From the NCBI GenBank assembly GCA_947462335.1, contig OX381720.1:45912654-45976653 (forward strand): a DNA stretch of 64,000 nt, written 5' to 3'. The stretch comes from Harmothoe impar. Taxonomy: Eukaryota > Annelida > Polychaeta > Phyllodocida > Polynoidae. Shown here in pieces: positions 1 to 11,200 of this stretch. Under the pieces are notes generated by a model that was not told the DNA's origin, searched no databases, and saw only the letters and a program-made list of their open reading frames with translations. The position numbers and the translations under genes were made by a program. Each line of letters begins with the position of its first letter. The stretch's first letter is position 1.

Positions 1-221
1 ACTAACTTTAGTAAAGCAGAACGTTGGGTACCCCAATGCCATCTACTGGTCAATTTCACCATTATTCCTGTCACAAAGACTAAAGAATAAAATCCGGTAT
101 TTCTCGTTGTGTTTTTGACAATCAGCACCAGTTACGCAACTTTCCGGGGTTTACCGGGTAAGTCCTTGGAGACCCGAACTATTTCGGGTAACCACAACAA
201 ACAAACCCAGCCCCGCCGCTC
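1..221 (-). other. Retrotransposon sequence downstream of pol
   Basis: Non-coding sequence after the pol stop. No LTR-like match to 7424-8201 and no clear polypurine tract were seen, so the 3' LTR starts further left. Confidence 0.5.
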
Positions 222-3200
222 TTACGTAACAGCACCTCGACCCGCTATACGAGCACTTCTACGTATGGGTCCTTGGGGTTTCTTCTTCTTAATTACTGTA
301 GGAACCTCTCTAGTTTCCTTTTCAGTAACTAACTTCTTCTTCTTCTTCCTACCATCGACTTTTCTAGCTGGCGTTGCTTTTCTAGTCTTCTTTGTAGGCG
401 GGGGTGCTGTAACCTGTGTTTTACGCACCCACCTGGGTTGGGGCATTGGCACTTCTACCAAAGGCTCATTCTCATCGCCGGGCCGGCGACCTAGCCAAGG
501 CTTCAGGCGATCTACATGGCCTGCAACAATCTTGCCTTTCACATTTTTCAATAACACAGTAACATCCGATATTACTTTTGTCACTTCAAATGGCCCATCC
601 CAACCCTTCGAGATTTTTCCATGTACAGGTGGTTTCAATCTCACCACCTTTTGTCCAACTACATACTTCCTCTCTCTCAAGCCTGTATCATACCCTACTT
701 TCTGATGGATGGCCGCTTTCTTCAAATGGCCTCTCACCAATGCATAGCCTTCCCGCAATTCTCTGCGCAGGGATTCCGCAAATGCCACTCGGCATGGGAC
801 ATCCTTTCTCCGCAGTACACTGCCAAAGACCAAATCTGCAGGCATTATGATCTCAGATCCAAATACCAGGCTGTTAGGAGTGCAGCCAGTTGAAGCATGC
901 ACCGTACCGTTGTATGCATGAGCCACATACTGGGAAAACGTATCCCAGTCATCCTGATTAGAATTAACCAGCGTGGTCAGCCCCTGAATCAACGTGCGGT
1001 TGAATCTCTCAACCATCCCATCCGACTGCGGTCGGTACGGATTAGTGCGTGTCTTAACTATGGCTAATTCTTCCAGCATCCCCTGAAAGAGACGCGATTC
1101 AAACTCCCTACCCTGGTCTGAATGTAACATGAGAGGTGCGCCAAATGTTAGTACCCACTCCTCAACCAAAGCTTGTGCGCAAGTTAATGCCGTGTGATCC
1201 TTCATTGGGATCACCTTCACGTACTTTGAATAGTAGTCCTGTACCACCATCATGCACACGTTGGAGTTTGGAGTTGTCTGGAAGCCAGTGATTATGTCAA
1301 TGGCTATCCTCGCAAATCTGACTCCGAACAGTTCTTGTCTGAGAGATGTTTTACCTTTCCCAGGGCCCGGCTTCACCAGGCAACACGTTGGGCATTCACT
1401 CAACCAACGTATTACGTCCTTAGACATCCCAGGCCAGTAATATCTCCTCGCGAGTTTGTCCAGAGTCCGTTTCCTGCCAAAATGAGCGGAAGTCTGATGA
1501 CCATGGAAAAACTCGAATACTTCCCATCTCAGAGAAGCTGGTAAGACTATCTGTAGCCTCCTCCTGGCTTTGCCTTCAAGAGTTTTCCATCTACACAATA
1601 GGCCGTCTCGCACTACCAGCTGCGACCATTGGCCCACTAAGTTCCTTACTTCCACACATTCTAATGACAGAGCAGGTCTGACGGGACGAGCAGCTCTCTC
1701 CAGGATCAGATTCCGTATCATATTGATACCATCGTCATCCTGCTGAGCTTCAAGTATGGACTCCGCCGACCAAAACACCAAGTTCTCTTCCCAGGCCGGA
1801 TCAAAATTCATTATTGGAGCCACCAACGCGTTATGTATGCCACAGTCTTCACAGTCCATTCTTGCACATCTTCGGATTGGTCTCCTAGACAAACAATCCG
1901 CATTTACGTGCTTCACTCCGCTCCGATGCTGAATCTGGGTATTCTCTATCCCTAGTTCAGACAACGCGGAGATCCATCTACCCATCATCCCATCTGCTTC
2001 CTTGAAATTAAGGAGCCATCTCAAGGATGAATGGTCTGTTCGTAGAATAAAATTCCCACCATACAAATAATGGCGGAATTTCTTTGTGTAAACTACTATG
2101 GCCAACAACTCTCTCTTGGTGGTGCAATAATTGCGTTGAGTTTTACTCAAGCTGTTGCTAGCAAATGCCAAGGGCACTTCTCTACCTTCCTGCACTTGGG
2201 ATAAGACAGCGCCTATGCTATCGTTGCTAGCGTCGGTGTCCAGGATGAACTGATCACCCTCAGTAGGATAGCTCAGCACAGGAGTTACCGTGAATAACTC
2301 CTTCAGCTTCTGAAAAGCCTGTCCAGCTAATTCCGTCCAAATAAACGGTGGTAGCTTCAACATTCCCTTCCTTTTTCCTACTACCAGCGCCTGTAATGGA
2401 GCTGACACCTCAGCAAATCCGGGAATGAAATCGCGGTAGTACGAGCAGAAACCCAAAAATGACCTCACTTCTTTCTGGTCTTTTGGCGTTGCCCAATTAG
2501 CTACAGCCTCTAATTTCCCTGGATCCGCCGAAATACCTGTGCCACTGACTATTCGGCCCAGATATTCCACTGATTGCCTGAAGAACTTGCATTTCTTAGC
2601 TTTCAGTCTAAGGTTGTAGGATCTCAATCGATCCATCACCTTGTTCAGATTTGATAGACACTCCTCCCGAGTTTTCCCGAAAACTATGATGTCGTCTAGA
2701 TAAACTAGACAGTTTTTCCACAACAATCCCCTTAGCATTGTCTCCATCATATTCTCGAAAGTAGCCGGAGCATTGCATAAGCCAAATGGCATTACATTGA
2801 ACTCAAACAACCCCCGGTGGGTTGTGAATGCTGTCTTTTCCTTATCCTCTGGGTGCATCCCAATCTGCCAGTATCCTGACTGGAGATCTAAGGTACTAAA
2901 CCAGTGATTGCCTCCCAAGGAATCCAGACTTTCGTCAATGCGTGGCAAGGGGTAGGCATTCTTCCTCGTAATCCCATTCAGTCTCCTGTAATCTATACAG
3001 AACCGACAGGTGCCATCCTTTTTGGTAACCATTACCACCGGACTAGCCCATGGACTATCTGAGGGCCTTATTATCCCTTCCCCTAACATCTTGTCCACCT
3101 CATCCTCCAATGCCTGTTTCTTAGACAACGGGAGGCGCCGGTATGGCAAGCGCAATGGTGGGCTAGAACCGGTGTCTATCCGATGAGTTACTCGGTCAGT

Positions 3201-4475
3201 TCTACCCAATTGCTCCCCTGGAGCGGAGAACAAGTCTGCATTCTCGCATAATAGCTGAGCTAGACTCTGTTTGTCCTCCTCCGTCTCCAAGTGGCTATCT
3301 GTCACTAATGGTAAAAGATGCAGTGGCAAACCATATCCTTCCTTCCTATCCTGCTCTCCAGTGTCTTGCAATACCACTGGCATAGCGGATGGATCCAAAG
3401 CTCCTATTTCCACTGCCCTCTTTACTGCTAACTCCACTTCTGGTGAGTCAGCTCTTCCTACCACGTCAGCATATGTTACGTCCCCAAAGGTCGTCCCCTT
3501 TTCCAGGTACACATCCTGAAAAGTCATATTACTGACTGGTACTACTGTTCGTCTTGAACTTTGCACTAAGGCACTGGTGGAAACCAACCCCAGCTTACTC
3601 AAATGCTGCTGATTCGGTTCCACCACCCCCATGCGGTCAAATTCCATTTCCCGGCAGTATACAACTACATTGCACACATGGCGGGGAGGAATTCGCACTG
3701 TCTGAGAGACAGACGAGACGCCTGAAATCCGGCGGAGTACACACTGGACTTTCATCTCTTGTGGATATCGAAGAGTGAGTTCCCCTGTCACACTATCCAA
3801 TACCGCCCCATACAGAGAACAAAAATCTACTCCCAAGATTCCCTCATCCGTCAATTCAGCCACAGTTGTTGAAACAACAAATGAATGTTGATTCACCCAA
3901 AAGGGTATCACCTGTCTGCCATGTGTCCGCATATGAGACCCATCAGCACTTCTGACCGACCCAGACCCCACAGGGTTAGTCGACAGACCTGCGAGCTTCT
4001 TGAAGAAATGGTGACCCATCATGGAGTGACTAGCTCCAGTATCAATCAGAAATTCCCCCAAGCAGCCCTGAATCTGCACAGGCAAGTACCATCTCTTCCC
4101 TTGTAAAGGGGAAGGTTGCAAGGCAAATCTCTGGATTCCAGCTTCACCGCCCAAGTCATATCCCCTCGAGTTGAGAAACTTAACTATAGGATCATCGGGT
4201 TTGAGTCGCGAAGCACAAAACCTTTCTACTTCTTCCGCCAACTCAATTCTGCGGACGGTGTCCAGATGAGCTAAATCTTCAACACCATTCTCGTCCGTTC
4301 CCTGGGGCCCATCTCCACCTGGCGGATCAGACTCAGGTGCGGCTAACCCCAGCGGTTCCCATGAAGTGGAATCTTTTGATTCTCCCCTAACAGTACCTTT
4401 GACAATCACAGGTGGGGTTGTTATCTTGTCATCGACAACAACCCCTGTTAGTTTTCCGTCGGTGGTGGGCTTTGG
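222..4475 (-). CDS. pol: Pol polyprotein of Ty3/gypsy retrotransposon
   Basis: The frame is open from 4475 to the stop at 222; counted from the GTG codon at 4409 it is 1395 residues. Visible in order (GTG numbering): aspartic protease with DTGAS (Asp123); reverse transcriptase about 400-620 with the YLDD catalytic box at 570-573; RNase H beginning near 720 (LDTDAS); integrase zinc finger H969/H976/C1006/C1009; integrase core with D1038, D1098 (HSDQG) and E1134 (VERFN), the last two 35 residues apart. The C-terminus is Lys/Arg-rich; no chromodomain is obvious. There is no ATG at the upstream end and the frame overlaps gag by 28 nt, so expression as a Gag-Pol fusion through frameshifting is inferred. 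All catalytic residues appear intact. Confidence 0.95.
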   Translation of the reverse strand, partial: PKPTTDGKLTGVVVDDKITTPPVIVKGTVRGESKDSTSWEPLGLAAPESDPPGGDGPQGTDENGVEDLAHLDTVRRIELAEEVERFCASRLKPDDPIVKFLNSRGYDLGGEAGIQRFALQPSPLQGKRWYLPVQIQGCLGEFLIDTGASHSMMGHHFFKKLAGLSTNPVGSGSVRSADGSHMRTHGRQVIPFWVNQHSFVVSTTVAELTDEGILGVDFCSLYGAVLDSVTGELTLRYPQEMKVQCVLRRISGVSSVSQTVRIPPRHVCNVVVYCREMEFDRMGVVEPNQQHLSKLGLVSTSALVQSSRRTVVPVSNMTFQDVYLEKGTTFGDVTYADVVGRADSPEVELAVKRAVEIGALDPSAMPVVLQDTGEQDRKEGYGLPLHLLPLVTDSHLETEEDKQSLAQLLCENADLFSAPGEQLGRTDRVTHRIDTGSSPPLRLPYRRLPLSKKQALEDEVDKMLGEGIIRPSDSPWASPVVMVTKKDGTCRFCIDYRRLNGITRKNAYPLPRIDESLDSLGGNHWFSTLDLQSGYWQIGMHPEDKEKTAFTTHRGLFEFNVMPFGLCNAPATFENMMETMLRGLLWKNCLVYLDDIIVFGKTREECLSNLNKVMDRLRSYNLRLKAKKCKFFRQSVEYLGRIVSGTGISADPGKLEAVANWATPKDQKEVRSFLGFCSYYRDFIPGFAEVSAPLQALVVGKRKGMLKLPPFIWTELAGQAFQKLKELFTVTPVLSYPTEGDQFILDTDASNDSIGAVLSQVQEGREVPLAFASNSLSKTQRNYCTTKRELLAIVVYTKKFRHYLYGGNFILRTDHSSLRWLLNFKEADGMMGRWISALSELGIENTQIQHRSGVKHVNADCLSRRPIRRCARMDCEDCGIHNALVAPIMNFDPAWEENLVFWSAESILEAQQDDDGINMIRNLILERAARPVRPALSLECVEVRNLVGQWSQLVVRDGLLCRWKTLEGKARRRLQIVLPASLRWEVFEFFHGHQTSAHFGRKRTLDKLARRYYWPGMSKDVIRWLSECPTCCLVKPGPGKGKTSLRQELFGVRFARIAIDIITGFQTTPNSNVCMMVVQDYYSKYVKVIPMKDHTALTCAQALVEEWVLTFGAPLMLHSDQGREFESRLFQGMLEELAIVKTRTNPYRPQSDGMVERFNRTLIQGLTTLVNSNQDDWDTFSQYVAHAYNGTVHASTGCTPNSLVFGSEIIMPADLVFGSVLRRKDVPCRVAFAESLRRELREGYALVRGHLKKAAIHQKVGYDTGLRERKYVVGQKVVRLKPPVHGKISKGWDGPFEVTKVISDVTVLLKNVKGKIVAGHVDRLKPWLGRRPGDENEPLVEVPMPQPRWVRKTQVTAPPPTKKTRKATPARKVDGRKKKKKLVTEKETREVPTVIKKKKPQGPIRRSARIAGRGAVT

Positions 4476-7339
4476 TCAGAAGAGGGTCCGTCTTTTTGTT
4501 TCTCGACCGATGATACATTCTTAGTATCCTTGGACCAACATGTCCTTGCAAAGTGACCCTTCTTCCCACAATTATAACATTTCGTGTCTTTGTTGGGTTT
4601 CCCCTTACCGCGACCACGAGATGCGACCTTTTCAGCCTTCTCAGCCTTACTACGCTCCTCCATGACTTTTCCGATCATGGTCTTCAATGCACCCTCCTCT
4701 GGCGCTTGAGCGTCTGATCCTGGAACCCTTCGTCTTACATAAAAAGAACGACGTCCTTTCCATTTAGGATCTATTGCTGCCACCTCTTGCACTCCCTCTG
4801 TAGTCAGTTCAACCTCTTCTACGGGCATTTCTATTACTGCTACAGGGGCTGCCTCTACAGTTTTCAACAGCTTCCTCTTTCTCAGAGCATCTTCCGTAAG
4901 CTCGAAGATATCTGCTAGTGACATAGTGGTCTTCCACTGTGAAGCAATCTCGCTCGACAATCTTTCGTCCTTAAGTCCATCTATATACAGGCTGGACAAC
5001 TTCCTTACCAGCCATGGATCACTTGGACTCATAGATGCAAATGCTTCTGCTGCTAGCACTCTGAGAGCCATTCCAAACTGTCTGTGCCCTTCACCGGGCT
5101 TCTGAACTCTTGCCTCTAGCTCAGATGCGGGATCCGCACCGGATGTGGAACCTAAAGCCCAAGAAGCTGTTTCCACTAATCCCTTGTACGTTCTACCCCC
5201 GCTTAACTCAAAGCTTGTTAGAGCGGGATCACCAGGACCATCTCGCAGACACCATGACAAAGCTGCAAGGCATTCATCGCCTTCCCAACCATTATGTCTC
5301 ATATCTGCTGAAAATCGTGTGAACCATTTTCTCCATGGAACTGTGCCATCATACTGCTTCATCTTGATAGCCTGCTTTCTCACAGGTGTCATCCCCGTTC
5401 TCAACGGTATATCAGTCTGACTCAAAGCATAGTCCACTGCTTTAAAGTTCCCCACGTCATTCGGTACCGCATCAATCCCCAATCTTCTAATTGCTGGATT
5501 GTTTTGGAACACCACCTCATCTTCCATAGACATATTTGCCCTATGTTGGTAGGGTGTCCCACTTTGAATAGTACCTCCTGTCCTTGGTGTATTCATGCTT
5601 CCTGGAGTTACATGACTGCCAGGCAATGGGGGAGGTGGTATATTGAACATAGGTCTTGCGTTCCCATAACAGTTATCCGGACCAACATTACTCCACCCCC
5701 CATAGGAGGTGTTAGGCCCTGCCAGATTCCCTTGACCTGGCGGCCGAGCATTCATGTTTACCCCCTTGGGCAAACCTGGTCTACCCACTGTAGACACGTT
5801 TACCGGACCTGTAGGAACCTGCCTTGTTCCCGGAGCTGGAGTAGAATGAGCACCTGGAGCTGGAGCAGTGTTACCTGGTCCCACAGGAGGCTTATTCCCT
5901 GTAGCCTGGGCTACCGGAACGTCTCCTTTTACTCCCTTGGTGTCATTCTCCACACTCACTGACTCTGTTTCCTCAAGAAAGCAATCTAACTTCTCCTGAA
6001 ACAGCTTTTCAACTCTACCACACAGTTCCAACATGAACTCCTCATTCTTATCAAACTTACTGCCATGCATGGATGAGTGTCCACTCACACTGGATAACAT
6101 GTCAGCTGTATGTATCACCATGGAACCATCTAGATCCTCAGTGGCAGGTGGTTTCACCACCTCTTCCACTGTATTGACTATAAATACTGAGGGCTCGTCG
6201 GCAGTCACAAAGGTCTCATCTTTAGACACTTCTTGTGCTGTCCCCACTGAGTCCCTTTGTACCTTAGTCACTTCTGGTTCCAGTTTCTTCACCATGTGAT
6301 TCTCAGCTTGTTGAGCTAGTGCTTCCAACTCTCCTAACTTACTATCCTGTTTCTTCAACAACTCATCATACTCCGCTACTTGTAACTGTCTTGCCAGTAT
6401 CTCGGAACTAATTTCTTTATTCCGCACCACTAGCTTTTCTGTTTCAGACTTCAATCTGACTTCAGTTCCCTCAAGTAGACCTACATTGACTGAAATTTGT
6501 TCCAGATGTTTTATCTGAGCTGCATGTTCCCCAATGTTTCCCGACCTCTTTGCCAAAAAACTCTTTTCGAAAGCTTCCCTTTCCTCCTTCAGCTTTCTAA
6601 GGGATTCCTCCTCTAATCTTATCCCTTCTTTCATATGCTCATGCTCATTTCTCAATCTGAGCGTCCTTATGTCATCCAGGCTCAACCTCTCCCTGGGTTC
6701 ATAAGGTGGAACCTCTAGACCTGGTATCGTCAGCCTAAAAGGATCTGGGAACAGCTTATCTCCCCTGGAGATCACCTCAGCTGTCTCTTCCCCTTCCTCA
6801 GGAGTTTCCCCTAGGTCGTCCCTTTTGACTACCTCAACTCCTTCCTGACTGACTGGGACCACCACTCTAGTCCCTTCCACTGCTTCCACAGTGGGTACCG
6901 GTCTAAGTTCCCATCTCACTGGTACATCTACTGTACCCTCCAGACTAGGTATACTAGAGTCACTATCCTCTCCAATATCTTCTATGGTTACCGGTCCAAG
7001 CATCACATCTTCTCTTGATGTTTCCCTTACCTGGACCCGGCCTACCATTTCCCTATCTGGCTCCAGAGCTGGACGTTTCGCTGGAGGGTCCCCTAGTGAA
7101 TCCTCAGATCTCACTTCATGGGCGCTATCTTCCCCCCCATGTCCAATTTCCCTATTCTGATTGAACGTATGCACCTTCTGCCTAGCATTAAACCTCACCC
7201 TAGATCGCAATCTAGGACGCATCCCCTCCCCTTGGTTAGTAACCGACGGGGGAGGTACCTCTGTATCTGACATATCTTCACCACACAAAAGCAACCTGTA
7301 ATAGCTATCCTTGAAACCTACCAATTCTGGTTCAAACAT
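4448..7339 (-). CDS. gag: Gag polyprotein with coiled coil and CCHC zinc knuckle
   Basis: 963 residues from the ATG at 7339; a second Met at residue 23 (MSDTEV) is an alternative start. Residues 1-200 are acidic and low in structure. About 222-360 form a heptad-rich coiled coil (many E/K/L). About 465-610 are Pro/Gly/Asn-rich. About 657-819 resemble the retrotransposon capsid domain, including a WRKWFTRF segment. Residues 921-934 are a single nucleic-acid-binding zinc knuckle of the CX2CX4HX4C type. The protein is long for a Ty3/gypsy Gag, mainly because of the N-terminal extension and coiled coil. It should build the particle and package element RNA. The stop directly follows a candidate slippery site leading into pol. 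Confidence 0.92.
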   Translation of the reverse strand: MFEPELVGFKDSYYRLLLCGEDMSDTEVPPPSVTNQGEGMRPRLRSRVRFNARQKVHTFNQNREIGHGGEDSAHEVRSEDSLGDPPAKRPALEPDREMVGRVQVRETSREDVMLGPVTIEDIGEDSDSSIPSLEGTVDVPVRWELRPVPTVEAVEGTRVVVPVSQEGVEVVKRDDLGETPEEGEETAEVISRGDKLFPDPFRLTIPGLEVPPYEPRERLSLDDIRTLRLRNEHEHMKEGIRLEEESLRKLKEEREAFEKSFLAKRSGNIGEHAAQIKHLEQISVNVGLLEGTEVRLKSETEKLVVRNKEISSEILARQLQVAEYDELLKKQDSKLGELEALAQQAENHMVKKLEPEVTKVQRDSVGTAQEVSKDETFVTADEPSVFIVNTVEEVVKPPATEDLDGSMVIHTADMLSSVSGHSSMHGSKFDKNEEFMLELCGRVEKLFQEKLDCFLEETESVSVENDTKGVKGDVPVAQATGNKPPVGPGNTAPAPGAHSTPAPGTRQVPTGPVNVSTVGRPGLPKGVNMNARPPGQGNLAGPNTSYGGWSNVGPDNCYGNARPMFNIPPPPLPGSHVTPGSMNTPRTGGTIQSGTPYQHRANMSMEDEVVFQNNPAIRRLGIDAVPNDVGNFKAVDYALSQTDIPLRTGMTPVRKQAIKMKQYDGTVPWRKWFTRFSADMRHNGWEGDECLAALSWCLRDGPGDPALTSFELSGGRTYKGLVETASWALGSTSGADPASELEARVQKPGEGHRQFGMALRVLAAEAFASMSPSDPWLVRKLSSLYIDGLKDERLSSEIASQWKTTMSLADIFELTEDALRKRKLLKTVEAAPVAVIEMPVEEVELTTEGVQEVAAIDPKWKGRRSFYVRRRVPGSDAQAPEEGALKTMIGKVMEERSKAEKAEKVASRGRGKGKPNKDTKCYNCGKKGHFARTCWSKDTKNVSSVEKQKDGPSSDQSPPPTEN
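4451..4457 (-). promoter_or_regulatory. Candidate -1 ribosomal frameshift heptamer
   Basis: On the minus strand the last two gag sense codons read G GAA AAC and are followed at once by TAA. The pol frame is -1 relative to gag and is open here. Re-pairing of the two tRNAs on GGA and AAA costs one wobble plus one third-base change, as in known G GAU UUA-type sites. This is inferred from the frame relation and heptamer; no downstream pseudoknot was tested. Confidence 0.5.
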
Positions 7340-7409
7340 ATAAGAGCTTACCTCTCAATTTCAGAAAGAAAAACAACAAAATAAATGTAAACCAATACTT
7401 ACCCAAAGT

Positions 7410-7422
7410 GGTCACGGCACCA
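7410..7422 (-). other. Primer binding site
   Basis: On the minus strand TGGTGCCGTGACC lies one base after the LTR end. It begins with TGG, complementary to a tRNA 3' CCA end, as expected for tRNA-primed minus-strand synthesis. The particular tRNA was not determined. Confidence 0.8.
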
Positions 7423-7502
7423 GTGTAGCTGTTGGCTATTCTAAGATAGACATCTGCTATGAAAAACTCCAGATTCGAAAATAGGTTGTTCAGAAATTAC
7501 AC

Positions 7503-7508
7503 TTTATT
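7503..7508 (-). terminator. LTR polyadenylation signal
   Basis: AATAAA on the minus strand about 80 bp before the end of the LTR. In the 3' LTR copy it would specify the RNA end. Confidence 0.55.
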
Positions 7509-8084
7509 CATTCTGACATACGGCTCGTAATCATACAGACGGATAGCAATAATCAAATAGGCTTCTGAACACCAGTGGTCATATGAACATACAGGAGGTA
7601 TACGCTCACGGTCTAGTACATAGTTCCCGAGTTCCAATGCTCTCTTCCATCTTGGTTAACTCCTCTTGGGACAGACTCCCCCGTAGGGAGTTCTGTACCC
7701 GGAGTTGTACACCAGTGCGTCTATCTCCTCTAGTTCCCCCAGAGGGTAGAACAGAGAAAGACGCAGGGTGACCAAGGTGGAAGCAGCGACAGGACTAGGC
7801 CTAAAAGGTACAACAGAGTTCGGGGAAGCTCTGTTGTGGAGCAGCCAAGCTGGCCGAAGTGCGCAGCAAGACTGGGTCCTCGATTAGCAGAACTCCAGGT
7901 CTTATGTACTGGTCGTTATGTAATTCTCTCCATTACTCGTAAACACTTGAGTTCCCGAGGAACTCCGGGTAACCACGCGCCGGTGCATCCGAGCCGACAC
8001 TGTACCCGAGATATGTCGGGTGACACGTGGCGGTCACGGCTCAATGCACATAACCAGGCCGCGCTCCACCATTCCTCAGGTGGG

Positions 8085-8092
8085 CTTATATA
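8085..8092 (-). promoter_or_regulatory. LTR TATA box
   Basis: TATATAAG on the minus strand in the presumed U3 region, about 115 bp into the LTR. It would place the RNA start near 8055. Confidence 0.55.
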
Positions 8093-8206
8093 ACCTTATA
8101 CTCGGCAGTAGACAGGAGTGCGGCCTGGATACACGACAACACATATACCAAATATAACTCCAACTGGTTCCCTAGAAATAGTACAGCGGCGACCCACTAC
8201 ACCACC

Positions 8207-11200
8207 TTAACTGATATTATTCCAAATTAAGAGATTTCTTTCTTTCCACTTGCAACTGATATTTGTCATGTAGGTACAATGTACTGTTGATCAGAAAGGC
8301 ATAATAAATATAGGGAAATATATAGGGTATACATTTAGTCAATATGAGTTGTTCTTATCAGCAGTAATTGATCTCTTACAAAGTGTATCGGTTCTTACAG
8401 TTCATAGTTCAGTTCGTGTTGCTCTGCGAGTACCAGATATTGCTTAGCCTTGCCTTTGAATAAGGAATAATATATATCCCGTCTTGCATTTGCAATCACT
8501 GTATCTTAGTATTATATCCACAGTCCTATCAGCAGATGCTAGTCACCTTGAGCTCATGTAGAACACATCATAAACGCCAATACGACCCCATTAATACTAC
8601 AACCAGTAGAGACCCTCCTTATATAACATCTTAACAATTCAGTAGACTAGGTTATGAACATGGCATAGACCCTGGTATCCCCAGCTGAGTTGCTCGTGCA
8701 GAGAGATGGTGATCTGCTCAGGAGTGTAGGCTGAGGACGCGGCAGGCAGGCAGGCTGCCAGATAGCATCACCTTATCTCACCTAGACCCAGTCAACAGTA
8801 TTAATTGGCGACGTAATGCTTATCGCCTCTGACTGGCGCTAGGTGCCTCAGGCAAAGTGGTGTAGATCTATATTGTGATTCTGCTGAGTGATCTTGTAAT
8901 ACTCCCCGGGGTGGAAGGACGTCCTCAGGGGAGGTTACGGCAAGTGGAAATTGCCGTGTTATGGGTATAATAATTATGAGCAGCCGCGCAGAAAGGATGC
9001 TCGGCGTGGTGGTGCGCGGATCATCCTTCAAGCTCATGCTATGGAAAAGAACACGATTTCATTACATAAGAAATGGAGATGAGAACTTTAAAAAAAGTAA
9101 GCTGGCAATCAGGAAGGATGTGTTTTCCCTTTGGCCAATATGATGCTCAGTTTTCTCCCTGCATTTCTGATGTAGTCAGTTTTTTGGAGAAAAGGTTGTA
9201 GATTTAGATCATCAATATGACATACTCGGTGTAAAAGCGTTTCTGTGACAGACGATGTTTCTATAGTATATTACAAACAATTTATGTTATGCAATACACA
9301 CATCTTTAGGATCTCATGTAAATCACCTGCAAAATATAATCTCTTGTTGAACGCATTGAATAATGTTTATAAGGGTAATAAAATAGAAATCATCAGGATG
9401 TGACCCATCCTGTAGGGGTCATATAAAGCACCATGAAGGTAGCTAGGCCCACAGCGTTTAGGAGAGATTAATTGTGAGACTTCAGACATTCTCAAATGTA
9501 TTAGCATTACTTTGGCCGCTAAATGACACCTTCAAGTGACTGTCGATCATTACAGCGTATGATATACATACTGTTATTATGTTTAATTCATGACCCTTTG
9601 GCCTAGAGGTTAAAAGTTCAAAACCAGAAATAACTGTTGTTGTCTAGAATACATCCATACAGCAATACACATACAATATCAACTTTGCAAGGCATAAACA
9701 GCAATTGATGAGCTGCAAATGGAGTATGAAAGGTAGCAATCAAGAACAGGATATCTGATTGATTATATTTATTGATCTCATCACCACCATAATTGGCCTG
9801 TCATTGAGTGGCATATTCGCTATGAGAATGGCCACCTACACACCGAATACCACTCACTGACATGCAACATCCAGAGGCCTGCACAGGTTTATATGCAGTG
9901 GTCATTTATCATCATGATGCATGACTGCAGCCCTAGTGAGTAACTCGCCAGAGCTGAATGAATGCAACCCTAGGGGCTGAAACTGGCACCAAATCAGCAA
10001 CAATGGTGGGGCATCATGCCGATAAATTGATATGCAGCCTGGTGAATGATGCGGCCCTTAAAGGGTCATTAACTTCTACTCAGATAAAGGGAATGGAGCC
10101 ATCCTGCATGGGAATAGAGGGAGAGCCCAGCCCTGCCTGTAAGGCTATTTTCGAAAGGGTCCAGCGTTGGCTATCTGCCTTTGAAAGAGTGCAGCTGACT
10201 ATCGAAGGGCTATATGTTTCTGGGGTTGTTATACACGTGCTTTATTATTCACAATCACAACTAGTTCATGATGGACTATATACTATTCGACACATACTGC
10301 AGATGCTATCCTTAGGGTCTGGCTCCACTACAATATTATTCCCATGCTGAGGTTGCTCCACAGAACATAGCCTAAGCATTACATTAAGGAGACAGTAACA
10401 TCAATCAATGTGTTATCGTATTCCTGCATGGCTGGGATTCCCTTCTAGATCATCAACAGTCTAGAGAGGATGACCCTTGACTCTTGGCTGAAGCCACTCT
10501 ATTTTTGACAGACTGGTAAATTTCATATCATATTGGACTACTGTTTTAAATGGTCAAAACCACCATAAAACAGCCACACTAAACGTAGTCAATAATTCTT
10601 TAATAATAATGTAGCTTCGTTGTTCTTCTTGTATTGTAAAACAGTTATATACCATCCAAGATTAACAGAAGGGTCGATATGCAGAGGTGACGTGCAAATC
10701 TAACAAGAAAGAAGGCTAGATTCCCAGAATCTTACTGTGGGAATTCTGGGATAGTGGATGAGGTCACGTGACGGAAGGAGGTATTGCCCTGCCCCCTGCC
10801 GAGTGAAGTTGGTACCATTCTGATACATTGGCTGCGAGGCAATATGTGTTTATGGATAGGCTGCAGACAGTGAAAGCGGATATGTGTCGCTATCCATACA
10901 CTCACACCACTGCCTTTTGGTCAAATTCGAGACTTTTGTAGGATTGACATAGCTATACTATATACAGTGCTATAGCACGGAATCTTTAAGCATATGGCAT
11001 TCTGATCCCATGCTATTTCATAGTGTCTTTTACAAGCTGATTGTATGGAATTCATAGCAATTACTGATATATTTCTTTACTTTAGTGAATACAATTGGCA
11101 ACAAGTCGAAAGCATAAATCAAGCTCATCAACTAACTTCTTAAATAGCGTTTAAAAGAAGTATGTATGGACTGACACAATGTGGATAAAAATTATGAAAA

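Larger units (their letters stand above)
1..8201 (-). mobile_element. Ty3/gypsy LTR retrotransposon (3' end cut by window)
   Basis: Reading on the minus strand, the order is 5' LTR (8201-7424), primer binding site, gag, then pol with protease, reverse transcriptase, RNase H and integrase in the Ty3/gypsy order. Both main frames are open throughout, so this copy looks young. The 3' LTR is not present: bases 1-221 do not resemble the 5' LTR, so the element continues to the left of the window. The base pairs just outside the 5' LTR (CCACC, 8202-8206) are the expected target duplication, but its partner cannot be seen. No envelope-like frame lies between pol and base 1. Confidence 0.95.
7424..8201 (-). 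repeat. 5' long terminal repeat
   Basis: On the minus strand this 778-bp block starts TGTAG (8201) and ends CTACA (7424), which is the usual TG...CA with a short inverted terminal match. It abuts the primer binding site. It holds a TATA box and a polyadenylation signal in the right order for U3-R-U5. The boundaries are inferred from these signals because the second LTR is outside the window. Confidence 0.8.

Noticed and set aside
1..221. 3' LTR of the retrotransposon
   Set aside because: No resemblance to the 5' LTR at 7424-8201, and the pol stop is only just inside the window.
109..705. 198-codon plus-strand frame at the left edge
   Set aside because: Antisense to the C-terminal part of pol, whose frame has clear protein motifs.
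5504..5962. 152-codon plus-strand frame
   Set aside because: Shadow of the Pro/Gly-rich part of gag on the other strand.
9599..9630. tRNA/SINE-like A and B boxes (TGGCCTAGAGG, GTTCAAAAC)
   Set aside because: The two boxes are only about seven bases apart, so no tRNA fold or functional pol III promoter is possible.
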